From: Massilia glaciei
GTDB lineage: Bacteria; Pseudomonadota; Gammaproteobacteria; Burkholderiales; Burkholderiaceae_D
Reading direction: 5' to 3'
Length of the DNA: 55,836 bases
Assembly (NCBI RefSeq): GCF_003011895.2
Contig: NZ_PXWF02000196.1
Location: 1 to 55,836 of the forward strand
This document shows positions 1 to 9,510 of this stretch, piece by piece. Every line of letters starts with the position of its first letter. Within the stretch, counting starts at the first letter, position 1. The notes under the pieces are model-generated. The model ran no database searches, was not told the origin of the DNA, and saw only the letters and a program-made list of their open reading frames with translations. Both the position numbers and the translations under genes were made by a program.

Positions 1-97
1 AAATTGCCCAGAAAACCGTCAAAAACCATCAAAAACCACCTAGAACTGCCTAATTATTGAGCAATGCAAGGATTGGGGGCGCGAGCAGCGGTTCAAC

Positions 98-112
98 TCC
101 GACAGGCTGCTA
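98..112. repeat. Terminus of a TAG-CTGTCGG repeat at the left edge
   Basis: On the minus strand this reads TAGCAGCCTGTCGGA. It matches the ends of the 165-bp palindromic element at 16573-16737 (consensus TAGSAGYCTGTCGG). The first three bases of that reading are the stop codon of the antitoxin-like gene that ends here. The rest of 1-97 has no gene. It is A-rich with a short GTCAAAAACC-type repetition, and could belong to a longer mobile element running off the window. What lies beyond cannot be seen. Confidence 0.5.
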
Positions 113-1115
113 GGACCGTGTGCGCCGCGCCATCAAACGTGCGCGCGCATCAGCGGACTTAGCCAACGCCTCCTGTGTAGGGGCTTCCGGCGGCGAAGCA
201 GGTGCGTCAAGCTCTTCTCCGAAGTTGGCCCGCTGGGCACGGGCCAGCCAACCGTGGAGTTGCTGTTCGAGACCCCATCGCTTAGCAAGCTGATCCAGCA
301 ACTGCGTGTCAAGTTGCTCCATGTCTACGTCCAGTGGCGGCATGGTCAGCTTGCTGCGCTGCATGCCCGCCAGATGCGGCCATTGCAGGAGGGCCGCCTC
401 AGAGGCTGAGAGTTTTTCGGGAGTGCCCGAGCAGCCCGCCAGAAAGCGGCAGATCGAGGCGCAAAGCACAGCCATAGCGGGCTATGGCGAGCACTTGCAA
501 CGACGAACTGGCGCTTTCTGGCGTGCTGAGCGGGCATGATCGAAAGACTCTCAGCCTCTCAGGCCGGAACATCTCGCACGGACGCCCGGGTTGAAGTAGG
601 TCGAATCGGCCTTCCGATGTCATTGGAAAAAACTTCTCCGCGATACCGTAGAAACGAAACTTGTAACCAGCCGAAGTCATAACCTCACCCAAGCGAGGCC
701 GTTTGCTCGTCGATGTAGGGAGCACCGCTGTCACGATGCCCGACGGGTTGTTGAGGAATCCGTTTTCGCCTAAGACCGTGTGCAAAGAAATTATGGCGCC
801 AGCCCTGATGTGTGAGTCTGCTTCAGACAGCTCCGCAGGAGGCACCGCGCGCAGGTTGAGGAAAACGCCGGATGCAACACGACGCAAGGTACCGGCCGAT
901 GCCAGCAGGTTCGACGTTTCGCGTGCCGTACTCGCCGAGGCGCCCGGCCGGTAAGTCTGGACAAAATAATGGAACTCGGCTGCCGTGAATATGCGGCGCA
1001 CGCTTTGCGCGGCTAGGCCCGCCATCAATGCAAACTTCCAGTCGGCGCCTCTGCGCGTATCGGTGCGGGTCGTCGCGATAGTCGGCGCGTCATGTTGAGG
1101 GGCAGCTCTATTCAT
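110..1115 (-). pseudogene. AbiEi-like (type IV toxin-antitoxin) antitoxin gene, split by a palindromic element
   Basis: Reading from the ATG at 1115, about 185 codons run to a 157-bp palindromic element at 402-558. The frame resumes after it and ends at TAG (110-112). Deleting the element plus one 3-bp duplicate leaves 846 bp, exactly 282 codons, with ...RPEAALLQW... across the junction. That segment looks like the family's usual TPEAALLQW stretch. The N-terminal half resembles the winged-helix part of AbiEi antitoxins, with a GVFLN turn and then a RAGAIISLHTVLGE segment. AbiEi proteins repress their own operon and antagonise the AbiEii nucleotidyltransferase toxin. No toxin gene is visible: downstream is only repeat sequence and the window edge. 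As it stands the protein would be truncated. The family call is from memory of the motif pattern, not from a search. Confidence 0.62.
402..558. mobile_element. 157-bp full-length palindromic element, copy 1 (MITE-like)
   Basis: The terminal inverted repeats are GAGGCTGAGAGTYTTTCG. The whole element is an imperfect palindrome centred on CCATAGCGGGCTATGG near 470-485, so a single strand could fold into one long hairpin. It is flanked by 3-bp duplications TCA (399-401 and 559-561). It encodes no transposase. By eye it differs from the copy at 53110-53266 at three positions. It interrupts the antitoxin-like gene and shifts its frame (net +160 bp). Short reading frames that cross it are by-products. 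Confidence 0.88.
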
Positions 1116-1475
1116 GCTTGTATCCGGATTCCAGTGCTGATGAAGGCCTCGCCGACGCCTCCGGGGCGGCCACAACCGTTTTTCGACACTGACGCTAACC
1201 CTGCACCCGCATGGCGTCGAAAGCGTCTTCATCAATGGCCTTTTGCTAGCACGGAGCTTTGCGACACGGTTGAAGTACCAAACGCCGGCAGAGTGGGCGT
1301 TTGGCACTTCAATAGTCATCATCCGATCCGAGAGGACGCCTAACCTGCTGCTCGCGCTTCAATGGATACGTTCGCGCGACAGCGATTCGCAAAAGGATGC
1401 CGGCGCCGCCTTTGATCGCGCCACCGAGGACTTCTTGCAAACCGTGCAACTGCCAGTAATCTCCGCGCCAAGCGA
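1116..1475. other. Gene-free stretch between the antitoxin-like gene and the AHSA1 gene
   Basis: About 360 bp. Apart from the dyad at 1270-1312 I see no gene, RNA or terminator. Reading frames that cross it have no homology I recognise. Confidence 0.4.
1270..1312. promoter_or_regulatory. Long dyad upstream of the antitoxin-like gene, candidate autoregulatory operator
   Basis: TTGAAGTACCAAACGCC at 1270-1286 is mirrored by GGCGTTTGGCACTTCAA at 1296-1312, with one mismatch and a 9-nt gap. It lies about 155 bp upstream of the start of the AbiEi-like gene. AbiEi antitoxins are known to repress their own promoter through inverted repeats, so an operator is plausible. There is no T-run, so a terminator is less likely. 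Function is inferred. Confidence 0.4.
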
Positions 1476-2420
1476 CTACACGCCGCCGGCGAGCACCGCA
1501 TCCAGTTTATCGAACGAGCCAGTCCAGCCTTGGGTCATGCCTGCGCGGCCATCGAGGAAGGTCGCGAGTTCCTCCGCCGTCGCCTGGCCGACAACCTCCG
1601 AGGTGACCGTCACGCGGGTGCGGTCGGGGCCTTCCGCGGTCAGGTCCACCGTAGTGCGCATGGTTTCCGGCCATGTCGGCGCCATGGGGTGGCGCGCGAT
1701 GTTTTTGTGCTCATCGCAAAATTGCTGCGTGTAGACCAGACGATCCGGGCTGCGCACTTCCTCGTAGTGGGCGCGGCCGTACATGGTGAAAGCCGGACTG
1801 CTCATGCTATACATCGAGCTGCCACCGGTGCGGATGTCGGCGCGGATGAAGCGCATGTCGAAGCCGGTTGGCGCCAGCCAGCGCGAGAAATGCGCCGGTT
1901 TGGTCCACATGTCGAACATGGTCGCCAGCGGTGCGTCGAAGCTGCGATTGATGACGAATCTTTCCTGGTCCATTAGGCGTTTGGCCAGGTATTCGGCCAG
2001 ACGGTCCCAGGTGGCATTGCCACCGGCCTTCCTGACGAACTTGCGGGTCTGCGCGGCGGCTTCCGCAGTCGGCAAACTCATGCACATATCCATGTGGGTC
2101 TTGCCCTCGACCTCGGAAAACAGGACGGTGACGCGGAACATGGGCGGACGGTCATCACTGGCGCCATGGTCGTAGACCAGCTTGGCCAGCGGCTCCACTT
2201 CCAGGTAGTGCGTTTTGTTTGGGTAGTCCGTGCCGTCCGGGCCATGCATGGTGTAGTCCCAGCTGCCGCCGGTGCGCAAGTCCTTGCTGTGGGTGGTCAG
2301 GGTGAATCCACGCGGCCCCCACCACTGCGCCGTTTGGGCAGGATCGGTCCAGGCATCCCAGACGGCTTTTAACGGGGCGTCGTAGATACGGACGATTCTG
2401 ATTTCGTTGCTCGCGCTCAT
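1476..2420 (-). CDS. SRPBCC protein with two tandem AHSA1 domains
   Basis: A 314-aa protein made of two copies of the Aha1/START-like fold. Domain 1 (about 1-148) starts with the RIYDAPLKAVWDAWTDP pattern followed by WWGPRGF. Domain 2 (about 150-312) repeats it with RSFDAPLATMFDMWTKP and RWLAPTGFDM. These folds form a hydrophobic cavity that binds lipids or other small ligands. Most members have one domain and about 150 aa, so this is a duplication or fusion. Its start overlaps the stop of the ArsR gene (ATGA, 2417-2420), so the two are co-translated. ArsR-AHSA1 pairs are common, and the regulator usually controls its own operon. The ligand is unknown. Confidence 0.88.
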   Translation of the reverse strand: MSASNEIRIVRIYDAPLKAVWDAWTDPAQTAQWWGPRGFTLTTHSKDLRTGGSWDYTMHGPDGTDYPNKTHYLEVEPLAKLVYDHGASDDRPPMFRVTVLFSEVEGKTHMDMCMSLPTAEAAAQTRKFVRKAGGNATWDRLAEYLAKRLMDQERFVINRSFDAPLATMFDMWTKPAHFSRWLAPTGFDMRFIRADIRTGGSSMYSMSSPAFTMYGRAHYEEVRSPDRLVYTQQFCDEHKNIARHPMAPTWPETMRTTVDLTAEGPDRTRVTVTSEVVGQATAEELATFLDGRAGMTQGWTGSFDKLDAVLAGGV

Positions 2421-2782
2421 TGATCTTCTCCTTCAGCTGTTCTTTTCGCGGTGACGGTTTTCAGGTAGGCATCGAGACGGTCGAAGCTTTCTTCCCAGTA
2501 GACCCGGTAGTGCTCCATCCAGTCGGCCGCGTCCTTGAGTGCCTCGCCATTGATCTTGCAGGAACGCCATTGGGCTTTGCGTGTCTTGGTGATGAGGCCG
2601 GCTTTTTCGAGTACCTGCAGGTGTTTGGTTACGGCAGGCAAGCTCATTTCGCCGAGGAAGGGCTGCGCCAGATCGGATACGTTCGCCTCGCCCGTCGACA
2701 ACCGTGCCAGGATGGCGCGGCGGGTCGGGTCGGCGAGGGCGGAGAAGGTCTGGCTGAGATGGTCTTGCACGGACTTAAGCAA
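2417..2782 (-). CDS. ArsR-family winged-helix repressor
   Basis: A protein of about 121 aa with the ArsR signature TFSALADPTRRAILARL near residues 12-28, then a recognition helix in SLPAVTKHLQVLEKAGLI. No cysteine metal-binding pair is present, as in the ArsR subfamily linked to SRPBCC partners rather than to metals. No ATG is available in frame. The best start is TTG at 2782, with GTG at 2770 as the alternative; neither has a clear ribosome binding site. It forms an operon with the double-AHSA1 gene (4-bp overlap), and an AT-rich dyad sits directly upstream. Confidence 0.87.
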   Translation of the reverse strand: MLKSVQDHLSQTFSALADPTRRAILARLSTGEANVSDLAQPFLGEMSLPAVTKHLQVLEKAGLITKTRKAQWRSCKINGEALKDAADWMEHYRVYWEESFDRLDAYLKTVTAKRTAEGEDQ

Positions 2783-2789
2783 TTCGTTA

Positions 2790-2808
2790 ATTAACTGATT
2801 GGTTTAAT
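2790..2808. promoter_or_regulatory. AT-rich dyad upstream of the arsR-like gene
   Basis: ATTAA-N9-TTAAT, an inverted repeat in an unusually AT-rich patch of this GC-rich DNA, 8 bp upstream of the regulator start. ArsR repressors commonly bind such dyads over their own promoter, so it is a likely operator. This is inferred from position and symmetry only. Confidence 0.4.
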
Positions 2809-2865
2809 ATGAGCCGGGACGAAGACGGTGTCAAGTCTGAAAGTGCTGTAATCGCGTCCGCCACA

Positions 2866-5800
2866 TCACGCCACGTCCAACTGCCGGCGGCGCAACATCA
2901 GGTACACCACCGGCACGACGAACATCGACAGCAGCGGCGCCGTGATCATCCCCCCGACCATCGGCGCCGCGATCCGTTGCATCACCTCCGACCCGGCCCC
3001 TCCGCCAAACATGATCGGCAGCAGGCCGGCGACAATCACCGCCACCGTCATCGCCTTTGGCCGCACGCGCAGCACCGCCCCCTCGCGGATCGCGTCGAGC
3101 AAATCGGCATGGCTGGATTTGCCCGCGGCCAGGCGTGCCTCCCATGCGTTTTTCAGGTAGAGCAGCATGATCACGCCGAACTCCGCCGCCACCCCGGCCA
3201 GGGCGATGAAGCCGACCCCGCTGGCAACCGAGAAATTGTGTCCGAGCAGCCATAGCAGCCAGATGCCGCCGGCCAGGGCGAACGGCAGCATGGCCATGAT
3301 CACGGCCGCCTCGTCGAAACGCTTGAAGATCAGATACAACAGCACGAAGATGATCAGCAAGGTGGCCGGCACCACGACCTTGAGTTTTGCGACCGCGCGC
3401 TCGAGGTATTCAAACTGGCCCGACCACGAAACGGCATAGCCGGCCGGCAGCTTGACCTGCTTCAACACGGCCTGCTGCATGTCACGCACCGCCGAGCTCA
3501 GATCGCGCCCCCGGATGTCGACATACACCCAGCCGGAAAGGCGCGCGTTTTCACTCTTGAGCATGGGTGGCCCGTCGTTGATGCTGATCGCGGAAACATC
3601 GCCGAGGCGTATCTGCGCGCCGCGCTCGGTCAACACCGGCAGATCGCGCAGCTTCTGCACCGAGTCGCGCACCTCGCGCGGATAACGCACATTGATCGGA
3701 AAGCGTTGCAACCCCTCGACGGTCTCGCCGACGTTGTCGCCGCCGATCGCGCTCGCGACGATGCTGTGCACGTCGCTGATGTTCATACCGTAACGCGCGG
3801 CCGCGTCGCGGTCGATCTTGATATCGACATAGCGCCCGCCGGTGAGTCGCTCGGCCAGCGCCGACGATACGCCCGGCACCGCCTTGACCACCCGCTCGAT
3901 CTCGCCCGTGATGCGGTCGATTTCCTCCAGGCTGGCGCCGGCCACCTTGATGCCGACGGGGCTCTTGATGCCGGTCGCCAGCATGTCGATCCGGTTGCGG
4001 ATCGGCGGCACCCAGATGTTCGACAGCCCGGGCACCTGCACGACGCGGTCGAGTTCCTCCACAAGCTTGTCGCTGGTCATGCCTTTGCGCCACTGCTCGC
4101 GCGGCTTGAACTGGATCACCGTTTCGAACATCTCCAGCGGCGCCGGATCGGTGGCGGTCTCCGCCCGCCCGGCCTTGCCCAACACGCTCTGCACCTCTGG
4201 CACCGTCTTGATCAGGCGATCGGTCTGTTGCAGCAGTTCGGCGACCTTGCCGGCGCCGATGCCGGGCAGCGCCGACGGCATGTAAAGCAAATCGCCCTCG
4301 TCGAGTGGCGGCATGAATTCCCCGCCCAGCCGCGAGGCCGGCCACACCGTGATGACGGCGACGACGGCCGCGACGGCAAGCGTGGCCTTCGGATGTTTCA
4401 GCACGACCTCGAGCAGCGGCCGGTACAGCGCGATCAGGCCACGGTTGAGCGGGTTCTTATGCTCGTCGGGAATGCGCCCCCGGATGAGGTAGCCCATCAG
4501 CACAGGAATGAGCGTCACCGCCAGGCCCGCCGCGGCCGCCATGGCGTAGGTCTTGGTGTAGGCGAGCGGCGCGAACAGGCGCCCCTCCTGCGCCTCGAGG
4601 GTGAACACCGGGATGAACGACAGGACGATGATCAGCAACGAAAAAAACAGTGCCGGACCAACCTCGGCCGCCGCGTCGCCGATGACGCGCCAGTGCGCGT
4701 CCCCGGTCAATTGTTCGCCGGGATGCCGATGGTTCCACGCCTCGATGTGCTTGTGGGCGTTTTCGATCATCACCACCGCCGCGTCGACCATCGCGCCGAC
4801 CGCGATCGCGATCCCGCCGAGCGACATGATGTTAGCGTTCACGCCCTGGTGGTACATCACGATATAGGCGGCAAGGATGCCCAATGGCAGCGACACGACC
4901 GCCACCAGCGCCGACCGGATGTGGAACAGAAAAATCGCGCACACGAGCGCGACGACGATGAATTCCTGGATCAGCTTGTGCTCGAGGTTGGTCACCGCGC
5001 GCTTGATCAGATGCGACCTGTCGTAGACGGGAATGATCTCCACGCCGGGGGGCAGGCCGGGCTTGAGCGTTTCGAGCTTGGCCTTGACGGCGGCGATCGT
5101 TTCAAGCGCGTTCTTACCGAAGCGCATCACGATGATGCCGCCGGCGACCTCGCCTTCGCCATTGAGGTCGGCGATGCCGCGCCGCATTTCGGGCCCGAGC
5201 CCGATGCGCGCCACATCGCCCAGGCGCACCGACACGCCCGCGTCGCTCGTCGTCAGCGGTATCTTGCGAAAGTCGTCGAGCGACTGCAGGTAGCCGCTCG
5301 CGCGCACCATGTATTCGGCCTCGCCGAGCTCAAGCACGGAGCCGCCGGTTTCTTGGTTGGCGTTGCGCACCGCCTCGATGACCTTTCCGTGCGCGATGTT
5401 GTAGGCGAGCAGTTTGTCCGGGTCGAGCACGATCTGGTACTGGCGCACCATGCCGCCCACGCTGGCCACTTCCGACACGTTCGGGACGGCCTTGAGCTCG
5501 TACTTGAGGAACCAGTCCTGCAGGGCGCGCAGTTGCGACAGGTCCATCTTGCCGCTGCGGTCGACCAGCGCGTATTGGTATATCCAGCCGACCCCGGTCG
5601 CGTCGGGCCCGAGGGCGGTCTTCGCCTGGGCCGGCAGGCGCGCCTGCACCTGGTTCAGGTATTCGAGCACGCGCGAGCGCGCCCAGTACGGATCGGTTCC
5701 GTCCTCGAACAGGATGTAGACGAAGGAGTCGCCAAAGAAGGAGTAGCCGCGCACGGTCTTTGCCCCCGGCACCGACAGCATCGTGGTCGTCAGCGGATAG

Positions 5801-5997
5801 GTGACCTGGCTCTCGACGATTTGCGGCGCCTGCCCGGGATAGCTGGTGCGGATGATCACCTGCACATCGGACAGGTCGGGAATCGCGTCGAGCGGGGTCT
5901 TGGAGAGCGCCCATATGCCCCAGCCGGCCATCAGCAAGGTGGCCAGCAACACGAGGAAGCGGTTGACGATCGACCAGCGGATCAGCCTGGCGATCAT
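2866..5997 (-). CDS. cusA: Copper/silver efflux RND transporter, inner-membrane pump CusA
   Basis: A 1043-aa heavy-metal RND pump of normal length. It begins [16 protein letters not shown] with the first transmembrane helix, followed by the conserved [12 protein letters not shown] stretch. The fourth membrane segment carries the proton-relay motif [17 protein letters not shown] (around residue 405), and a second set of membrane helices follows the periplasmic porter region. It exports Cu(I)/Ag(I) across the envelope with CusB and CusC. I chose the start at 5997 because its ATG overlaps the stop of cusB (ATGA); the open frame extends further upstream but only inside cusB. It is the last gene of the operon. 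Zinc/cobalt (CzcA-like) specificity is less likely given the CusF domain on its partner. Confidence 0.93.
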   Translation of the reverse strand: MIARLIRWSIVNRFLVLLATLLMAGWGIWALSKTPLDAIPDLSDVQVIIRTSYPGQAPQIVESQVTYPLTTTMLSVPGAKTVRGYSFFGDSFVYILFEDGTDPYWARSRVLEYLNQVQARLPAQAKTALGPDATGVGWIYQYALVDRSGKMDLSQLRALQDWFLKYELKAVPNVSEVASVGGMVRQYQIVLDPDKLLAYNIAHGKVIEAVRNANQETGGSVLELGEAEYMVRASGYLQSLDDFRKIPLTTSDAGVSVRLGDVARIGLGPEMRRGIADLNGEGEVAGGIIVMRFGKNALETIAAVKAKLETLKPGLPPGVEIIPVYDRSHLIKRAVTNLEHKLIQEFIVVALVCAIFLFHIRSALVAVVSLPLGILAAYIVMYHQGVNANIMSLGGIAIAVGAMVDAAVVMIENAHKHIEAWNHRHPGEQLTGDAHWRVIGDAAAEVGPALFFSLLIIVLSFIPVFTLEAQEGRLFAPLAYTKTYAMAAAAGLAVTLIPVLMGYLIRGRIPDEHKNPLNRGLIALYRPLLEVVLKHPKATLAVAAVVAVITVWPASRLGGEFMPPLDEGDLLYMPSALPGIGAGKVAELLQQTDRLIKTVPEVQSVLGKAGRAETATDPAPLEMFETVIQFKPREQWRKGMTSDKLVEELDRVVQVPGLSNIWVPPIRNRIDMLATGIKSPVGIKVAGASLEEIDRITGEIERVVKAVPGVSSALAERLTGGRYVDIKIDRDAAARYGMNISDVHSIVASAIGGDNVGETVEGLQRFPINVRYPREVRDSVQKLRDLPVLTERGAQIRLGDVSAISINDGPPMLKSENARLSGWVYVDIRGRDLSSAVRDMQQAVLKQVKLPAGYAVSWSGQFEYLERAVAKLKVVVPATLLIIFVLLYLIFKRFDEAAVIMAMLPFALAGGIWLLWLLGHNFSVASGVGFIALAGVAAEFGVIMLLYLKNAWEARLAAGKSSHADLLDAIREGAVLRVRPKAMTVAVIVAGLLPIMFGGGAGSEVMQRIAAPMVGGMITAPLLSMFVVPVVYLMLRRRQLDVA

Positions 5998-7565
5998 TTG
6001 GGCGCTCCAGCGGGTTTGGTCGGCGCCGCCGGCGGCGCCGGCGCAGCCGCGGTCGGGGAGATTGCCGTGATCGCGAAGTTGCCGTCCTGTTGGCGGAAAT
6101 CGAAAGTGACGGTATCGCCCACCGCGACATTGCGCGGCAGGCCGCCCGGCGGCGGCTTGAATCCCATCGTCATCGGCCCCCATTGCAGCGAGGCGACCGG
6201 GCCGTGGGAAATCGTTATCTCATCGTCGGCAATGCGCTCGATCTTGCCCTCGGCCCGGTGCGGCCGGGCGGCGACCTTGCCGCCGCCCGGCTCCGGCGTG
6301 CCGCCCATGCGTGCAATGGCGCCCTTGAGGCTGGCCTCGGAGTCGATCAGGAATTGGCCGGACACGACCACTTTCTGGCCCGCCGCCAGACCCTCGCGGA
6401 TCTCGGTCTGGCCGTTCGCCTCGATGCCGCTTTTGACCTCGACCGGGAGAAACTCGCCCTTCTCCCGCGCGACGATCACCACACTGCGGGTGCCGGTCTG
6501 GATGACCGCCTCCGACGGCACCAGCAGCACTTCCTTGCCCGCCGCCGGCGCGAACGTCAGCGTGGCGAACATGCCCGGCAGCATTTGGCCGGAGGGGTTC
6601 GCCAACTCGATCCGCGCCTTGAGCGTGCGGGTGGACGGATCGACCTCAGGCAGGATCGCGCCCACCCTGCCTTTGAAAACCTCGCCCGGCAGCCCGGGGG
6701 TGCGGGCCTCGACCACAGCCCCCGGCCGCACGCGGGCGGCCGCGGCCTCGGGCACCTCAGCATTGACCCAGACCGTGTCGAGGCCGTTGATCCGGTATAG
6801 CGGCGCGCCGGCCACCACCGTCATGCCCTCGCGCGCGCTCAGTTCGGCGACCACGCCGCTGGCGGGCGCATGGATGGTCATGCGGGGATGCACTTTGCCG
6901 GTCGACTCGATCACGCGGATCTGCGGCTCGGTCATGCCCGCCAAACGCATGCGCTGCCTGGCGGCGTCGGCCAGGCCGGCGATGCCGCTGCCTTGCATGC
7001 GCCGGGCGGTCAGATACTCCTCCTGGACGGCGATCCAGTCGGGTATATACAGTTCCAGAAGGGCTTGCCCCTTCTTCACCCGGTCCAGCGGCGCGCGCAC
7101 ATGCAGCCGCTCGACATAGCCGGCGCTGCGCGCCTGCACAAGGGCGACGTCGCGCTCGTTGTAGGCGACGTTGCCCACGGCCGACAAGCGTGACGACAGG
7201 CTTCCCTCGGTGACCAAGGCGGTTCGCACGCCCAGGTTTTGCTGCAGCCGCGGGCTTATCGTCACGGTGCCCTCATCGCCCGCGCCAATGGCATATACCG
7301 GCACCAGTTGCATGTCCATGAATGGCGATTTGCCCGGCTTGTCAAATTTTTGGCCTGGATACATCGGGTCGTGCCAGTACAGGGGCTTCTTATCGGTCTC
7401 GGATGCCGACATGGCGCCCGTTCCCGGCGGGGGCATCTGCTTCATTCCCTCGCTGATGCCGGCGCGGTACAAACCGACGCCGGCGACGCCCGCAACAATC
7501 GCGGTGGCGAGCATGGCGGCGACCGTTCTTTGCTTATTTCTTTGCCTATTTCTTTGCTTATTCAT
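5994..7565 (-). CDS. cusB: Efflux adaptor CusB with fused C-terminal CusF copper chaperone domain
   Basis: A 523-aa periplasmic membrane-fusion protein. After an N-terminal membrane anchor (about 14-34) comes a heavy-metal-binding domain with YWHDPMYPG and the MDMQLVPVY end (about 62-90). The barrel-sandwich and beta-barrel adaptor core follows. From about residue 430 there is a CusF-like OB domain with His454, Trp462, Met465 and Met467. This reproduces the H...W..M.M Cu(I)/Ag(I) site of E. coli CusF, where the chaperone is a separate gene. It overlaps cusC by 8 bp and cusA by 4 bp. The fusion would deliver metal within the complex; that role is inferred from the known CusF-CusB interaction. 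Confidence 0.93.
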   Translation of the reverse strand: MNKQRNRQRNKQRTVAAMLATAIVAGVAGVGLYRAGISEGMKQMPPPGTGAMSASETDKKPLYWHDPMYPGQKFDKPGKSPFMDMQLVPVYAIGAGDEGTVTISPRLQQNLGVRTALVTEGSLSSRLSAVGNVAYNERDVALVQARSAGYVERLHVRAPLDRVKKGQALLELYIPDWIAVQEEYLTARRMQGSGIAGLADAARQRMRLAGMTEPQIRVIESTGKVHPRMTIHAPASGVVAELSAREGMTVVAGAPLYRINGLDTVWVNAEVPEAAAARVRPGAVVEARTPGLPGEVFKGRVGAILPEVDPSTRTLKARIELANPSGQMLPGMFATLTFAPAAGKEVLLVPSEAVIQTGTRSVVIVAREKGEFLPVEVKSGIEANGQTEIREGLAAGQKVVVSGQFLIDSEASLKGAIARMGGTPEPGGGKVAARPHRAEGKIERIADDEITISHGPVASLQWGPMTMGFKPPPGGLPRNVAVGDTVTFDFRQQDGNFAITAISPTAAAPAPPAAPTKPAGAPK

Positions 7566-8880
7566 GGTGAGCCTTGCCCGGCGCCTGGAGCGCGCCCGTG
7601 CTTGAATCCGAAATTGGAAATATGTAGTTCAGGGCCGCCCAGACGCGGGCGGTGTCGAGCCTTAGCTGAAGCTCCTGCAGCCGCACCTCGGTCTCGTTGC
7701 GGCGCGCCGCGAGGACATCGGACAGCGTCGCCTTTCCGCCCCGGTATGCGGAAAGAACCGCTTGCGTGCGGTCCCTTGCCAACGGCAAAAGCTCCCTTTC
7801 AAAGCGCGCAATGCGCTCGCGTCCATTGGTCCATTCTTCGATCATGGTTCGGATTTCGGCGGCCAGCATGCGCTGCGTTTCCTCCCGCTCGGCCCGGGCT
7901 TGCTCCACGGCCGCGAGCTTTGCCGCCAGCTCGCGGTCCTGGCGGTTCCTTTGGTTCCACTGAAGCGGAACCGACACGCCCACGGAAGCCATGTTGGAAT
8001 AATCGGGACCGCGCTGCAGGAACGCGACTTCAACGGTCCAGTCGACTTTTTTGTCGGCCTCTGCCAGTTTCGCTTCCGCCTGCGCGACGCCTTCCTGCTT
8101 CGCCATCACGGCAAGCCGCGGGTGGTTCGCGATGAGGGCTTCCAACTGGCCCGGTTCCAGGCGCAGCGCGTCGATCGGCGGCTGGCCGGCCAGCGGAACG
8201 TCGGCTCCGGCGCCCGTCCAGCGGGCCAGCATTGTTTTGGCGTTGCGCACGCGCCGTCCCGCTTCGCTGGCACGGTCGCCCACCATGGCCAACGCGGTGC
8301 GCGCGGCGAGAATATCGGCAAGGCTTCCGCGTCCGCCGCGGTAGGCGCCTTCGGCCGCGTCGATCTCGAGTTTTTCCTGGTCCGCCAAGCCGGTGATCTG
8401 GCTGGCCATTTCTTGCGCGTAGTAGCGCTCCAGCCAGGCGATGGCGGTGTCGCGTTCGATGGCGGCGAGCGCGAGGTTTTTTTGCGACGCGGCCTTGTCG
8501 GCTGCGCGCGAAAAACCCTCGGCGCGCCAATGCCGCTTGTCGGATCGGGTCAATTCCTGCATGACGCCTATCCGGCGCATCGTCATGAAATCGCGCGTCA
8601 GGCTGAACTTGTCATCCCCGCTGACGGGCAGGTTCTCGACGCCAAACTTGAGCACGGGATCGGGGCGTTGGCCCGCTGCGACCGCCATTTCGCGCGAGGC
8701 GGCAACGGCCGCGTCGATACCGGCAAGTTGCCTCGATCGCAAAGCGGCAAGGCGCTGCGCCTCGCCCAAGGTCATGCCAAGATCCGCGGCCAGCACACTG
8801 GTTGGCGCCGCAAGCGCGCAGCATAGGAAAAGCGTTAACATGCCGCGCGCGCGGGCCGGCGAGAAAAACGGGGAAAGCAT
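7558..8880 (-). CDS. cusC: TolC-family outer-membrane factor CusC
   Basis: A 440-aa protein with a signal peptide (hydrophobic stretch ending in SVLAAD near residue 32) and the two-fold alpha-helical repeat of TolC-type channels. It includes the paired AAEGAYRGGRGSLADILAAR and LSAYRGGKATLSDVLAAR segments that mark each half. It completes the tripartite pump with CusB and CusA. A good ribosome binding site (GGAGG, 5 nt before the ATG) supports the start. It lies 72 bp downstream of the Met-rich leader gene and is probably cotranscribed with it. Confidence 0.88.
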   Translation of the reverse strand: MLSPFFSPARARGMLTLFLCCALAAPTSVLAADLGMTLGEAQRLAALRSRQLAGIDAAVAASREMAVAAGQRPDPVLKFGVENLPVSGDDKFSLTRDFMTMRRIGVMQELTRSDKRHWRAEGFSRAADKAASQKNLALAAIERDTAIAWLERYYAQEMASQITGLADQEKLEIDAAEGAYRGGRGSLADILAARTALAMVGDRASEAGRRVRNAKTMLARWTGAGADVPLAGQPPIDALRLEPGQLEALIANHPRLAVMAKQEGVAQAEAKLAEADKKVDWTVEVAFLQRGPDYSNMASVGVSVPLQWNQRNRQDRELAAKLAAVEQARAEREETQRMLAAEIRTMIEEWTNGRERIARFERELLPLARDRTQAVLSAYRGGKATLSDVLAARRNETEVRLQELQLRLDTARVWAALNYIFPISDSSTGALQAPGKAHHE

Positions 8881-8952
8881 AAAACCTCCAGAAAGCAGGA
8901 AACAGCATCGCCGGCGCTAATGCGCGGCGAGGACCGGTTTGGCGATCTGGGC

Positions 8953-9372
8953 TTAAATGCGGAAACAGCAGTTGCGAATGGCGAGGGGGGGCGCTGTGGT
9001 GCGCGTCAATCTATTCGGGTCGGAGGGGTTGGCGAGCGCGTGCTGGTCGACGCCGCCAAACAGCACGACGACCAATTCGACGGGCACGAAGGAAGGAATC
9101 TGCGCCTGCCCGGAGGTGTCGAGGGACTGATTTCCGGCCTCGCAGTGCGCCTTGCACAGGCCGGGCTGGTCCATATCCAAACCCATGCCTATACCCATGC
9201 CCATGCCCTCGCACCCACCCATGTCGCCCATTTCGGCGGCGGGAGCGTTCATGGCTGCGGCGGGCATCGCCAGCTTCGGGCACGCGTACGACGCCAATGC
9301 GAGCTGCGTGAACAGCAAGCAAAACAGCGTGACAAGCGCGGCGAAGTAGCGTGATGGGCGGGATGGTTTCAT
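8953..9372 (-). CDS. Small secreted or membrane Met/His/Cys-rich copper-locus protein (DUF2946-like)
   Basis: About 139 aa from the ATG at 9372. An N-terminal hydrophobic segment (LVTLFCLLFTQLALA) is followed by a Met-rich stretch of alternating Met-Gly (residues about 50-75) and then CKAHC. The C-terminus, PPLAIRNCCFRI, resembles the conserved tail of small proteins found next to copper genes in Burkholderiales. A role in binding Cu(I) or in sensing it in the envelope is likely but inferred. It is the first gene of the cus operon. No CusRS, CopRS or CueR regulator gene is in the window. An ATG further upstream (9396) is possible but gives no better signal sequence. Confidence 0.6.
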   Translation of the reverse strand: MKPSRPSRYFAALVTLFCLLFTQLALASYACPKLAMPAAAMNAPAAEMGDMGGCEGMGMGIGMGLDMDQPGLCKAHCEAGNQSLDTSGQAQIPSFVPVELVVVLFGGVDQHALANPSDPNRLTRTTAPPLAIRNCCFRI

Positions 9373-9464
9373 AACTTGGACGAACGTGGCGTCCCCCATG
9401 GTAAGCACAATCGGCCGGCGGCACAAGTGACAACTTCTGCGCTGAATCAGTCATCGGCTTTGCC

Positions 9465-9481
9465 CGCGTTTGCAAAACGCG
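9465..9481. promoter_or_regulatory. Perfect 7+7 bp dyad between the cus operon and the helicase pair
   Basis: CGCGTTT-GCA-AAACGCG, a perfect inverted repeat in the divergent intergenic region, 29 bp before the proposed GTG start of the first helicase. It could be an operator for either direction. No T-run follows, so it is not a terminator. Function is unknown. Confidence 0.35.
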
Positions 9482-9510
9482 TTGAAAGGAAGCGCGTAAA
9501 ATGTTTTCAA

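Noticed and set aside
82-112. A tRNA-like arm GGTTCAACTCC at the left edge
   Set aside because: No acceptor or anticodon arm can be paired; the local hairpin AGCAGC/GCTGCT does not fit a T-arm.
306-539. Short proteins encoded through the 157-bp element (MAVLCASICRFLAGC type)
   Set aside because: They recur wherever the element lies and start inside it; they are by-products of the repeat.
3706-7119. A 1137-codon open frame on the plus strand opposite cusA/cusB
   Set aside because: It is antisense to two well-recognised genes and His/Arg-rich in the manner of high-GC shadow frames, with no homology.
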